From positions 1,178,001 to 1,242,000 of the forward strand of contig QUOL01000007.1 of the NCBI GenBank assembly GCA_009761415.1: 64,000 nt of DNA, read 5' to 3'. The stretch's first letter is position 1; every line of letters starts with the position of its first letter. The position numbers and the translations under genes are program-made. This stretch comes from Sarcomyxa edulis (Eukaryota; Basidiomycota; Agaricomycetes; Agaricales; Mycenaceae). Positions 11,101 to 22,816 of this stretch are shown in pieces. A model generated the notes under the pieces. The model saw only the letters and a list, made by a program, of their open reading frames with translations. It searched no databases and was not told where the DNA came from.

Positions 11101-14100
11101 CCGGAACAGCATCCTCTCCACATCAGTCGTTTGTAGAACGGTTCTCACGCGAATGGTTGCCTGAGGTTTCCGAGGCTTATCCAGGCGTGGAAATGGTGCT
11201 ACCACCATTTTGTGTACAAGAAGGGGTTTTGTATCGATCTCAGGCCGATGGCACGATGTATGTGCAACATGTCGTTCTACGCATTGAGACGCAGGACGTT
11301 GATATGAACAAGCTGCAAGACGCATGGGATGTTAAGATGGGGAGATGTCCGATGCTAAGGTCGGTTTCCTCTTCTGGTGTGTGAGAATTAGGTCTGACGA
11401 CGTATATATACAGGACTGTCTTTTTCTTCAGTAGAGCTTTGGTCCAAGTGGTGCTTCGACGCGACGCTTATGTGCTCCCGTGGCATATGAACCCCTGGCC
11501 CGACGATCTCAAGAACACTAATTTTTCAGATTGGTTCCTGGGACATGAAGCACCAAAAGTCTCGATGGAGATCAACGAGAACCTATCTATGATTCCACCG
11601 TGGCGAATCAACGTTTATCCAAACAATTCAGGATCAGCATGCATCGTCTTGTCCATCCACCATTCGCTTTTCGACGGCATATCGCTACCAGTTCTGTTAG
11701 CTGATGTGGAGACGGAATACATTGGAAGTCATCCTACACCCTCTGCAGCCATCGTAGATGTCATCGAGCAAATAGCTAGTGTTGATATGGACCGGGCTCG
11801 TGAATATTTTACGACGTGCTTCAAGAACTACAAATGGCCTAGAGAACCATTTCGGTTGGCTTCCAGGGGTATTTCGAACAGGATGTCCGTTCCATTTGAT
11901 ATGCCCCTGTCTTCCCTGCGGGCACTAGCAACCCGACAACAAGTGACTTTGCAAGCTTTATTGACTGGGACGTTCGCTAACTTGCTGGCTCGCCGTCTGT
12001 ATCATTCCGAAGATGTCGTTTTTGGTGTGAGTCTCTCCAGTCAAGTCATGCGTTTCCGAGTATATCTTTGTTGATATACTGAAAACAGGTCATTCGCTCC
12101 GGTCGACTTTTGCCGGTACCTCATATCGATAATGCGATATGCCCGACAATCTCTGTGCTTCCTGTTCGTGTCAACTTCTCTTGTAACGAAGACACTGTTC
12201 TGCGAACGATTCAACGTGATATTTCAGCGGTTGTTGAATTCGAGCATGTTGCCCTAGGGAAGGTCCAGAATTGGATAAGACCCGGAGAGATGGTGTTTGA
12301 GACAATGTTCTCTGTTTCTGTCAAGCATGATGCGCATAGTAAGATATGGCAGGTCGTCGAGAGTGAACCACCTAAACCAGATGTGAGTTTGATATAATTA
12401 TTCGTCTGCGCATTACTAATTGTTGGGTCGTGCTTCTAACAGTATATTCTTGCAATGGAGGTTGTTATCGACCCGGAACTCGATAGCCTTGTCGTGCAAG
12501 CTGCTTGGGTACCAGATGATACATTGTCATCCGGTCTCGTGGAAGATCTCCTGAAAAGCTTCGAGAGCACTGCGGTGGAAATAGGCGAGGGACATGGTAC
12601 TGCTATAAAGACTACACCTGCGTCTGTTCCGGCTGTATCGAAGAGTGAAAGCTCCTTCTCATCGGAGGAAGAAGAGTTTGAAGATTTCGAGAGACTGGAC
12701 GCCACCCTCATCGTTCGTATACGCGATATTCTTGTCAAATTTCTGACCATCGACGAAAGCCTCATCACGGAGACAGTCTCATTCATTGCGCTCGGACTTG
12801 ACTCCATCAAATCGGTTGGCTTGGCCCGAGTGTTACACAAGGAGGGGTTTAATATTTCTGCAGTAGACCTCATGAGCCATTCCTCTCTCAGACAACTTGC
12901 GAAGCACATCGGGTCTATCGGTCATGCGCCGCATGATCACCAACATGAGAGTAATGATACTCCGTTCACTAAGCTTGTAGCGACCATCGAGAAAGGTCTT
13001 GATGTCAACACCATACGGCTTACTCCAGGTGATCAGATCGAGTTATATCCAACTACTGTTCTACAAGCTGGTATGCTTTCACAGGTGCGTCGTTCATTAT
13101 ATGTTTTGCTCTCAATTAACTTATTCGAGGTCAAAAGACGTGTACGTCTCGTGGGGAGCTCTACGTGCATGCTTTCCCTCTGCGCTTGAAACGCAACGTG
13201 GACGATAAACGATTATATGACGCATGGATGCGAGCTATGCAGATATTCTCCATATTGCGGACATCTTTTCATTTTGTCTCCGGACCTGGAATATGGGCTC
13301 AAGCCGTTCACTCTTCCTGCGAGTTAGATTGGTCTTTCGAATCGTTCGGAAATTTGGAAGAGTACGAAGAGAAGCTTGGACTGTTCCTCGCAGCAATCAA
13401 ACCGAGCGACGAAGCTGACTTCAGACGACCGCCTATCCGATTACGCATGTTTCGCGCTAATTCCTCCATAGACTCCCGGCTGGCCCTGGTGATGCATCAT
13501 GCGCTCTACGATGGTCTCTCCGTGGCAAAGCTCCTCGAAACTGTTCAAGAGATCTACCACGGTCGTCAGATATCTGAGTGGACGCAATTTGTCGATCTTC
13601 TTCGCCAGTTCATAGCTCAAGAGCAAAACGGGACCTCCTTCTGGGTCGAACGACTCCGTGATTTTCACCGTGTCGAATTGCCCAAGAAAGCAGAGCTTCA
13701 TAATCCTAGAGTGTCCCATGGTACTTTCCACGTTATGGATGTGAATCCGACGCTTGTCGAAAAGACTTGTCGCAATGTTGCGGTCACAGTACAATGTCTT
13801 GGACAAGCTGCTCTAGCCAAACTTATTGCGCTCATGTCTCTCTCGGTGGATGTCGTGTTCGGGCATGTGGTCTCAGGAAGAAGTATCCCTGGGGCGGAGG
13901 ATGTGATTGGACCGGTCTTGGTGAGCTATATACCTCGTCTTCGCTTGCTGATGAGTTGACAAATGAATCAGAATACTATTCCTTGTCGTGTCCGTCTTCC
14001 AAAAGACATCCACAATGGAGAGCTGTTGAAATCAATTCACACTAGCAATGTCGCTGCTATGCCATGGCAACAGGCCTCGTTAAGAGAAATTCAACGAGAC

Positions 14101-16300
14101 CTGGGTTTACCCGCTCTTTGGGATAGTCTGTTTCTATTTCAACCTTCGGAGTCGACAGACTCTAATTCAGAACCGATCTGGGAGTTTGAAGTGGGCGAGG
14201 AAGAGGAGGCAAAAGTTCAGGCGAGTATTTATGACGCTACTTCGAATTTGACTGACCGTTTCTACAGTACCCACTGAATATCGAGCTGCATCAACAGTCA
14301 TCTGGATTCCTGATCAAAGCTGCATGCCGTTCAGACTTTTTGAATATCGAAGAGTTACACGCGACTTTGAACAGATTCGAAAGTTTGCTACGACAAATAA
14401 TCGAACATCCCGATGCCCATGTGTTCGACGATGTACCAGAACTGGCAAATGTCATTTTATCAAGTGAACCTAAAGACCAACAGAATGGTATTACAAGCAA
14501 AGTCGGAGGTGCCGGAGTCCGCGGTCGAAGTGCCATTCCATCTCAAGTACATAAACTCTTGGTCTCCGTGACCAAGGTTCCAATGAAACACATATCTCCA
14601 GAAACTTCCCTTGCAGCGTTGGGGATCGATTCCATCACTGCTGTTCAGCTTGCCGCAAAAAGCAGACGAAACGGCTTGCGTTTGTCTGCTAGTGACGTTG
14701 TTGAAAGTCGCACTGTAGGCGAACTCATTACCAAGATCGACCTGCTCAGCAGGAAGAAGTTGGTGAACGGAGAGGCGCACAATATTTCCGTTGCTGCAGA
14801 AGAGAAAAAAGCAATTATGGACCGCCTCGGCAGTCGTGCAGCTGGAGATATCGAAGCCGTCAGCGTAGTCTCTTCCGGAATGAAGTGGCTCATCGGCGCG
14901 TGGCAACGAAGCGAGGGGACACGCTTTCAGCACGCCTTTGCCTACCGATTGCCAGAAAATATCGATACTGCTAGGCTTCGAGGGGCGTGGATGGCGCTTC
15001 TGTCTCGACATGCTATACTGCGATCGACATTTGCATGTGTCAAGGAAGGCGGCGAGCCTCGTATGGTGACATTTAGACCTGGTGCGATGAAAGAAACCTG
15101 GTCAGAAGAGACTTACGACGAAAGCGTTTTCTTCCGATCTGTCCTCGCGAAAATGAAGCACATTGTGTCCAGACCTCCTCCTACAAGTCAACCAGCAACA
15201 AGAGCATTCCTGCTGCGTTCTTGTCGACATTGCTACTTTTTGATTCATTTGCACCACTTTCAATACGATGCTTGGAGTCTCCGATTACTCATGGATGATC
15301 TTTCAGATCTTTACCAAAATGTCTCCCCGTCCAGCTCGAGCGATTTGGCTTCATTTCTGCACACTTTTGCTCCGACCTCACATCGTCTTGCAGAACAAAA
15401 AAAGTACTGGCGCGATGAATTCCCCACTCCTTACAAGCCCACCTTGTTTCCTAAATTACTCAAGGATCTAGGAACGCCGGATAAACGTCAAGAGAGGACT
15501 GTTTACATTGACAAGAAAGCCATATCGCAGGCATCCGTATGCAAAGAACGTGCGCGATCACTAGAAGTCTCACTACAGGCTATCTTTCTCGCCTGTTGGA
15601 GTCGAGTGCAAGCGCTATATACGTCGAACAATTCGGCAACCTTTGGTCTCTGGCAAGCAGGACGGACCGGCTCTATCGACGACATTGCGAGGCTTGCAGT
15701 GCCCTGCATGAACGTCCTTCCTTTCCAAGTCTCGGATGTCAACGATGATGTCCTGCAAGTTGCGAAGAGAGTACAAGATAGTCTTCGAAGGCGCACCGCT
15801 CTCGTCGAACAAAGTGATATTGTTCGTGTAGATGAGTGGCTTGGTAGTCGTGGCGCCCCTTTGACCAATGTCTTCATCAATATGGTCAAGATCGCCCCCG
15901 ATATACAAGAAAGACGCGACCTTTTCGAACCTGTAGATGTCAGTGAGGTGCTTACCTGTGTTATTTCCGCAACACTGACCCTTGTTACGCAGGCTCCGTA
16001 TTTTATCCCTGAAATCCCTCCGCCACAGCTCCATTCCACGATTGATCCTGGTCTACCTATCACCGCAATGATTCAGGTACGTCGGGATGAACCGAGAAAT
16101 CACGGATAACTAATTCTTCATCCCAGGATGACGTTATGATTGACATCATAATACTAGAACATAAAGATACTGTTTTGGTATCCATCGACGCTGCTGCTGA
16201 GTTCATGGGCATGGATGAGGCGAAGGAGATGGTAGATAGATGGATAACGGCAGTGGAGGCCGTTGTTGGGTCCTCGTGTAGATCTAAGATAAATAATTAG
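8116..16300 (+). CDS. NPS2: Type VI siderophore nonribosomal peptide synthetase (A-T-C-T-C-T-C)
   Basis: The domain order matches CsNPS2, which joins three N5-acetyl-N5-hydroxyornithines into the linear siderophore basidioferrin. One adenylation domain (about 8800-10750) shows TSGTTGTPKG, FYGPSEVTIG, YRTGDLVR, a GRIDTQIKLRG motif and SGNGKAD. Three thiolation domains carry the phosphopantetheine serine in GMDSM (codon 10950-10952), GLDSI (12803-12805) and GIDSI (14631-14633). Three condensation domains carry HHSLFDG (11658-11678), HHALYDG (13495-13515) and a variant HHFQYDA (15252-15272). About fourteen introns leave roughly 2,460 residues, close to the size of CsNPS2. The intron at 14221-14267 appears to use a GC donor (CAG|GCGAGT). 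No thioesterase or terminal reductase is seen. The TAG at 16298-16300 overlaps the stop of the facing deaminase gene. The product identity is inferred from domain order. Confidence 0.95.
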
Positions 16301-16877
16301 ACTTCGGAATCATGACCCCGTCTGGCGACCTTGAGACAGTCATCCTCCAATCCTTTGATCCAGACGACCTGCACACCAGCATCTTTCAGCTTTTGCGCCC
16401 CTTCACACTTGACAAAGTCATCGGGTTCGCCGACACCAATAAAACACCGTCGTACTTTCGCAGCAATCAGCGCATCAGCGCAAGGAGAGAGACCGGATGT
16501 TCTCAAGGAGCATGGCTCCAGCGTAGTGTAGACATCTGCCCGAGATAATATCTCGTCCAAGTGTACAGTAGAAGGCTCGGAGGAAGGGAAGAGCGACGAT
16601 AGCTCAGACTGAGATAGGGCATGAAGTTTGGCCAAGGCATTTGCTTCTGCGTGCGTATTTCCTGGGAGTTCCCTCGAGTATCCCGTAGCTATAATCATAG
16701 GTTGGGTATCATCGGAGGGCCACCGAACGGTCATTACGCAGCCCACACAAAACGCGGTACGAGTGGGCTCGCATTTCCGAGCTTCGGCGAGGGCTAGACG
16801 CATGAATGTGAGATGATCTTCTACAACATAATTTCAGTATGGATATCAGCATACAAATTTACCGACAAACCAGACAT
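16297..16877 (-). CDS. RIB2: DRAP deaminase (riboflavin biosynthesis), stand-alone
   Basis: This cytidine-deaminase-fold enzyme deaminates the 2,5-diamino-6-ribitylamino-pyrimidinone phosphate intermediate of fungal riboflavin synthesis. The sequence follows the C-terminal half of yeast Rib2: FMRLALAEARKCEPTRTAFC, GYSRELPGNTHAEANAL with the zinc-binding HAE, and TTLEPCSLRTSGLSPC with the two zinc Cys, then GVGEPDDFV. The start at 16877 uses a 7-nt first coding exon (ATGTCTG) and an intron at 16821-16870 with a GTTTGT donor, giving MSEDHLTFMRLAL and 176 residues. Unlike yeast Rib2 there is no pseudouridine synthase half. Its stop (16297-16299) overlaps the NRPS stop, so the two transcripts must overlap at their 3' ends. 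It diverges from SPT6 across about 208 bp. Confidence 0.88.
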
Positions 16878-16979
16878 GGCCTGATGTATATACGGCTGCA
16901 GTGAGCGCCAGTTTCGAGGTCGAAGACTGTCGATTCGTGTCGTTTCTCGAAGGATAGTTTGAAAGACGCGCCGTCGACT

Positions 16980-16998
16980 CGGTCACGGTCACGGTCAC
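16980..16998. repeat. GGTCAC triplet repeat in the RIB2-SPT6 promoter
   Basis: Three adjacent copies of GGTCAC lie between the divergent starts of the deaminase gene (16877) and SPT6 (17086). They may be a promoter element, but nothing else supports a function. Confidence 0.4.
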
Positions 16999-17085
16999 TA
17001 CTGTTTGGATGTGACTGGACTTTGGGTCACGAACTTTCAGGCTAAACTGCGACAGGCTGCTCTTGGCCTGCTTCCTACCATCGCA

Positions 17086-20000
17086 ATGGCTTCATCCTCG
17101 CCACCACCTGCCGAGGCGGCGGCCTTCATACAACCAGAACAACCCCCGGATGTCCCGATGCATGGCTCTGGCTCCGAAGATGAGGCAGAAGGGGACGTGG
17201 TAATGCCTGATATCTCAGATGACAGCTCCGAGGAACCAGAGGAGGATGAAGAAGAGGAAAGACGCATTCGGGAAGGATTCATTGTAGATGAGGATGAAGA
17301 AGAGGAGGAAGATGAAGAGGAGGTCAAAGAACATAGAAAACGACACAAAAAGCGCAAGAGGCACCACCGCAGAGGTTAGTTTTCCTACACTATACATCTC
17401 ATTTTTCTGACGATATATTCATCGTCTCCAGCAGAAGAAGATGAGGGCTTGGAAGAAGACGATTTAGAATTACTGGAAGAAAATACTGGAGCTTCCTTCA
17501 AAAAAAGCCGTCTAACTCGTCTTCGTCGCGGTCACGATTCCGAGTCGCCTCCAACTGCATCGTCATCTAGACACAGACGGGTAGTAGAATCTTCTGACGA
17601 TGATCTTGACAATGACGATCTAGTCCTTCCTCAAGTGCAAGATATTCTGCATATATGGGACGACGACAGAGGTGGACGAGACGACGACGACGATGGAGAT
17701 CTGGATCCGATGGACGATTTCATTGAGTATGACGAACCGGATGAGAGTGGGATGGTCCTTGATGAAGAAGAGCGCGAAGAACGAAGAAAGGTACGGCGAA
17801 AGCTGGAACAGCAACGGCGAAAAGCGCAAGGAGGTCGTCCTGAGTTGGCAGGCATCGATGCCAAGTAAGCATAATCTCTCAGTTTTGTTATCACACTTCT
17901 TACATATTGCTTGCAGCGCATGGGCTGAAATCCATGATGTGTTTGGGGACGGTCACGAGTATGACTGGGCCCTAGCGGGTGACGACGAAATGGACTTTGA
18001 TGAGGAGCAGAAGCCCGATATGAAATATCAGGATGTGCGTTTCTCTCGTATCTGATACCTTTCTCAACCTTGACTATTTTCTTCCAGGTGTTTGAACCAT
18101 CCGAAATCCGTGCTCGGTTGCTGACTGAGGACGACGACTTGATTCGAGCCCAAGATATCCCAGAGCGTATGCAGCTCGCCACATCCTCTCTATCACAATC
18201 CTCCACATTATCCCTTCACAAACAATTGACCGAGGCTGATCTGAATGGTGCCGCTATGTGGGTAACACAGCGGATCTCGTCCCGAAAAACCCGGGAATTC
18301 TTCAAGCCCGAGGGTCAGTTCCAGCATCTCCAGGGTGCTCTCGTAATGGCTGTTACATTTGCTCTCAGATACATGTTTGTCCAGGAGTTTGAGGTGCCGT
18401 ATATCTGGACCCACAAACGGGACTACATCTCCCATTTCGACGTGAACGACATTCGCAACCGCTTTGAACTCCTCAATTTGTCGGAACTTTGGCGAATATA
18501 TGCCCTTGGACAAAAATACCGTTCACTTGTAGAACGTCGTCGTGCTTTGACCGCATCCTATGCCCGACTCGAAGTCAAGGACGAGTATTACGAAACTGAA
18601 CTCCTCCCCACAGTGGATAGTGTTGAAGTTGTGGCGGATGCTACGGAGTGGCTTGCGATGAAATACAAGGACAAGAAGCAAAACAACTTTGAGTTCCATT
18701 TCCACGACGACGAGGACGTACCCGAGGTCGAGAAGAAGCGCAAGATGCCCAGTCGCATATCTGCCTACGAGGTCAACAAGAAGAGCATAGTCAACAAACT
18801 GGCTGAGGTGAGCTCATCTTGTGATAAACATACCTGATTCTTGACCCACACCTTCATCTTATTAGGGCTTCGGAATTCAACCTCATCAAGTCGTCCTGAA
18901 CTTCAATGCTTCTCATCACGTCCATTTTGTCGAAGATCAAGACCTGAATCCCACAGTCTACGCTGAGCAATTTGCAGATCCTGATCAGAGCAAAGCCCAA
19001 CCGCCAGATGAACTTCTGCGCCGGGCTCGACTGATTGTATCTACGGAACTCGGGAAAGACCCTCTTCTGAGGCACCAGATGCGCGAGCTGTTCAAGGAGG
19101 AGGCTCAAATATCTGTATTACCCACAGATCGAGGTATTGCAAAGATAGAGGAACATTCTCCATACTTCGTACGTTTGTCTCTATAGCCATTCACCTTCAA
19201 ACCTAATCGAGATTTTCGTCCAGAACTTCAAATACTTGTATCATAAGAACGTGAAGGACATGCTGGAGTCAGCTCAGTTCCTCAATATCCTTGCGGCCGA
19301 AAAAGAACACCTCGTCACTGTTTCCATTTTCTTGCCACCAGATGCCAAATCTCAGTTCGAGCGACGACTGAACGATGCCTTCGCTTCTGATAGTTTTAGT
19401 GACACAGCAAAGGCCTGGAACGAGGAGCGTGCCAAGGTCGTACAAGAAGTACTCGAGCAACATCTGATTCCTGTAGGCATCAAGTGGACGCGGGAATATA
19501 TCAGGGAAGAAGTCGAAGATTTCCTGGCAGCCCGATGTGGAGCGAGTCTTCGAAGTGTCCGTATCGTCTATTTTTTCCTTGTATCTTTCTCTGATTTTCT
19601 GTCTCTAGCGCATAGATGTAGCTCCTTACATTACCCCCAACATGAAAGCTGGAGACACCGCGTCCGTTCTTGCAATTTCATGGGGCAAGGGTGATCCCCA
19701 TAAAGATGCTATCACCCTTGTCTTCTTGGACGAAGCTGGTCGTATGCGCGAGCACACTAAAATTGATAATCTCGTGGACGTCGAGACCCGAGACGAGTTT
19801 GTCGATCTAGTGAAACGACGGAGGCCCGATGTCATAGTCATTGGTGGGTTCAGTATGGCAACCACCAAGCTCGTGCAACGAGTGAAGGAAATCGTCGGCC
19901 CAGTACCACCAGAGGCGTCCTGGGGCGAAGATGCCCCTCCTCCTACCCCTGCGAACGACTATGGACTTGATATTCCAGTGATCTATGTGCCTGATGACGT

Positions 20001-22470
20001 TGCTCGGATCTACCAACACAGTAAACGGGCCGCATTGGAGTTCAGTGCTTTGTCTCCTACGGCGAAATACTGTGTGGGATTGGCACGATACGCGCAGAGC
20101 CCCATAAACGAATACGCTGCCTTGGGGCCTGACATCACGGCTATTACCTTTGAGGAAGATGAACAACTACTGGTAAACGTTATCTTTGAGTTCTAGTATA
20201 CACATGCTCAACTATTCAACGATAGGTACCTCAAGAAAAGCTTCTGTCGGCATTTGAGCGAGCGCTTGTTGATATCACGAACAAAGTTGGAGTCGATGTC
20301 AACCGTGCAGTGACTGACCCTTATTATCAGCATCTTCTTCCTTTCGTTTGCGGCCTTGGACCGAGGAAAGCACAAGTGTTAGTCAAAAAAATTGGTACTA
20401 TGGTCAGTGTGTTCCTCGCCTGGTACCTTGTTTAGACATTCATATACATCTTATAGGGAGGCAATCTTGTGAACAGAGATCAGTTCATCAAAGGAGGTCT
20501 TCTGACGACCAAAATTTTCCTAAATGCGGCCGGCTTCCTTCGAATCTCTAATGATTCGGACACGAAACCTATGAAGAATCGACATACTGATGACGATGTC
20601 CCGGATCCATTAGACGACACTCGTATACACCCAGAGGATTATGAACTAGCTCGCAAGATGGCGACCGACGCACTGGAACTTGATGAAGAAGATGTCCACG
20701 ACGAGCACCCTTCACATGTTGTTTCACTCATCATGAACGACGATGATAACGAGAAGAAGCTCTCGGAACTCAATTTGGACGAGTTTGCTGTCAGTCTCCA
20801 CGAGGCCAATAACGACCAGAAACGACATACTCTCAATGTCATTCGAGATGAGCTTCTACATCCATTCGCTGAGCAGCGCGACAAGTTCCCGAACTTGACT
20901 GCTTGGGACGTCCTCACTATGCTCAGTGGAGAGACTCCTCGAACACTGCGTGTTGGTCTAATTGTGTCTGCCCTCGTACTGCGCATTAAACCTCACACGG
21001 CTACCATCCGCCTCGACTCTGGTATCGAGGGAGCAATCAACTCCTCGTATCTTGCCGACCAAATGCCTGCGCAAATCAGTGATGTCTTAACCAAAGGGCA
21101 AACGGTCACAGGTGTAGTCATCGACCTCAAATTGAATCTGGCCCAAGATTCGTTCTTTGTCGAGCTTTCCACTCGGCAGGCCGATGTCTCTGCAGGAGAC
21201 AGTCAGTTCCGACGGGTATTCCACGATGATGCATGGAATCACCAACGCGCCGACAAAGATCGCGAGTTCCTGGCCAGGAAGAAGCGAGCTGAGGTGGACA
21301 GAACGAGACGAGTTATCAAGCACCCCAATTTCCATAACTTCAACGCTGCCCAAGCCGAGGCATATCTGGATAAGCAACAACGTGGTGATGTTGTTATCAG
21401 GCCATCTTCGAAAGGAAGCGATCATCTAGCCGTGACGTGGAAAGTCGACGACAAGCTCTATCAACATATCGGTGTGTATTTCTTTCTCATATATGCGTAC
21501 TACCTCTTTCTCATATATAAGCTCAGATGTAACTGAACCAAACGCTGATCCCACCGGTCAGACGGTCGGCAATCAACTCATCGTTGACAGTACTCACAGT
21601 TATGCTGATCTTGATGAGCTGATTGTCAACCATGTCCAAGCAATGGCTCGAAGGGTCGAAGAACTTATGGCTCACGAGAAGTTCAAGCACGGTACAGAAG
21701 ATGATTTGCGTGAGTTGCTGTTTGTGTATGGCGTCACATGTTTTTCTTGCTAAATCCACCTGTATCAGATCTTATCTTGAAGAATTTCCTCGCGGCTAAT
21801 CCTGCTAAGAGTATGTACGGTTTCACTCTCAACCGGAAGCGACCTGGTCACTTCAGTCTATGCTTCTTGGCCAACAAAAGTTCGGCTGTTCAAACTTGGG
21901 TATGTGTTCAGCGTTCTTGTATGGAAAACCTTCATGACCAACATGCATCTTAGCCTGTCCGCGTCGCTCCAGAAGCATACTATCTTTTCGATGCTGCTGC
22001 AGTCGGCGTACCAGAGCTTTGTGATGCGTTCAAAGTCCGGTAAGTTGATACTCATTGTCGTCTTCCATGCGGCTCAACTTAACAAACCTTACGGAAGACA
22101 TCTCCACGAGTCTCAAAACCTTGCCAATGCCGCTGCCGGTGGTAAAACTCCATTCGGTGCAGGTACCGGTCGTACTCCTGCTCGCCCAGGAGGAGCAACA
22201 CCAGGACACATGTCCATACGCCATACTCGGACTCCAAATCATTACGGAGGGGCTACTCCGGCTCCTTTCGCACCCTCTGCTGTCCCGAATCCTGCTGGAT
22301 ATCCTATTCCACCACAAACACCATATGGCTATCAGACTCCATCCCATCACGCGCCCAGTTTCCTCCCACAGGCCCCTCCGGCGGCGCCACCCGGTATGAA
22401 TCCTGCGCGTGCAGCAATGATACAAAATGGAGGTGGATCTTGGGGGCAAGGCTCGAGTGGCTGGTCGTAG
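17086..22470 (+). CDS. SPT6: Transcription elongation factor / histone chaperone SPT6
   Basis: Spt6 travels with RNA polymerase II, reassembles nucleosomes behind it and supports elongation and mRNA processing. The ATG at 17086 opens a strongly acidic N-terminus ([14 protein letters not shown] runs, then [11 protein letters not shown]). A helical core follows (near 18240-19560), then the YqgF RNaseH-like fold (near 19620-20170, with [15 protein letters not shown] and DVIVIGGF), the HhH region ([15 protein letters not shown] near 20350), an S1 domain ([20 protein letters not shown] near 20955) and tandem SH2 domains ([20 protein letters not shown] near 21810). The tail is rich in GATP and Pro-Gln-Tyr and ends GSSGWS. 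About twelve short introns are present. A longer upstream in-frame codon set exists from 17005, but the ATG at 17086 fits the family better. Confidence 0.95.
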
Positions 22471-22816
22471 TTTGTAGTTAGTTGTGTATTATTTCTGTTT
22501 TGTTAATCTATTGGATACATATATAATTCGGTGATCGAATCTTGGCATGAACTGTTGTATATCGGGGTCAGTCTGTTTCCAATTCAGCGTTGCACTGAGC
22601 TATATGGACGCGCTCGACGCGTAGTAGTATTGGCACGTGATCGATAATTGAGCTCAAGTAGCAAGCGCTTAGCGCCTTGACCTTGTTTGACACGTTCACG
22701 AAGTACTAGAGCTAACAGAAACACTTCCGGCTTGGAATTCAATACCACGTACAATCATATCCTGGACTACTCCGTATTTGGAAAATCTGCATCGCCTGGA
22801 GCTTTAGATCTATACA
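22471..22816. other. Intergenic: SPT6 3' region and promoter of the Hsp90-like ATPase gene
   Basis: This 346-bp tandem-gene gap shows no credible ORF. It should hold the SPT6 3'UTR and poly(A) signal and the promoter of the next gene on the same strand; no specific motif stands out. Confidence 0.5.

Noticed and set aside
15938..15991. Possible in-frame read-through of the NRPS intron near DVSEVLTC
   Set aside because: The 54-nt segment is a multiple of three but has a GTCAGT donor, a CTGAC branch word and a CAG end, so it is more likely an intron; either way the frame is kept.
17005..17085. In-frame N-terminal extension of SPT6
   Set aside because: The sequence (WVTNFQAKLRQ) is unlike the acidic Spt6 N-terminus; the ATG at 17086 fits better.
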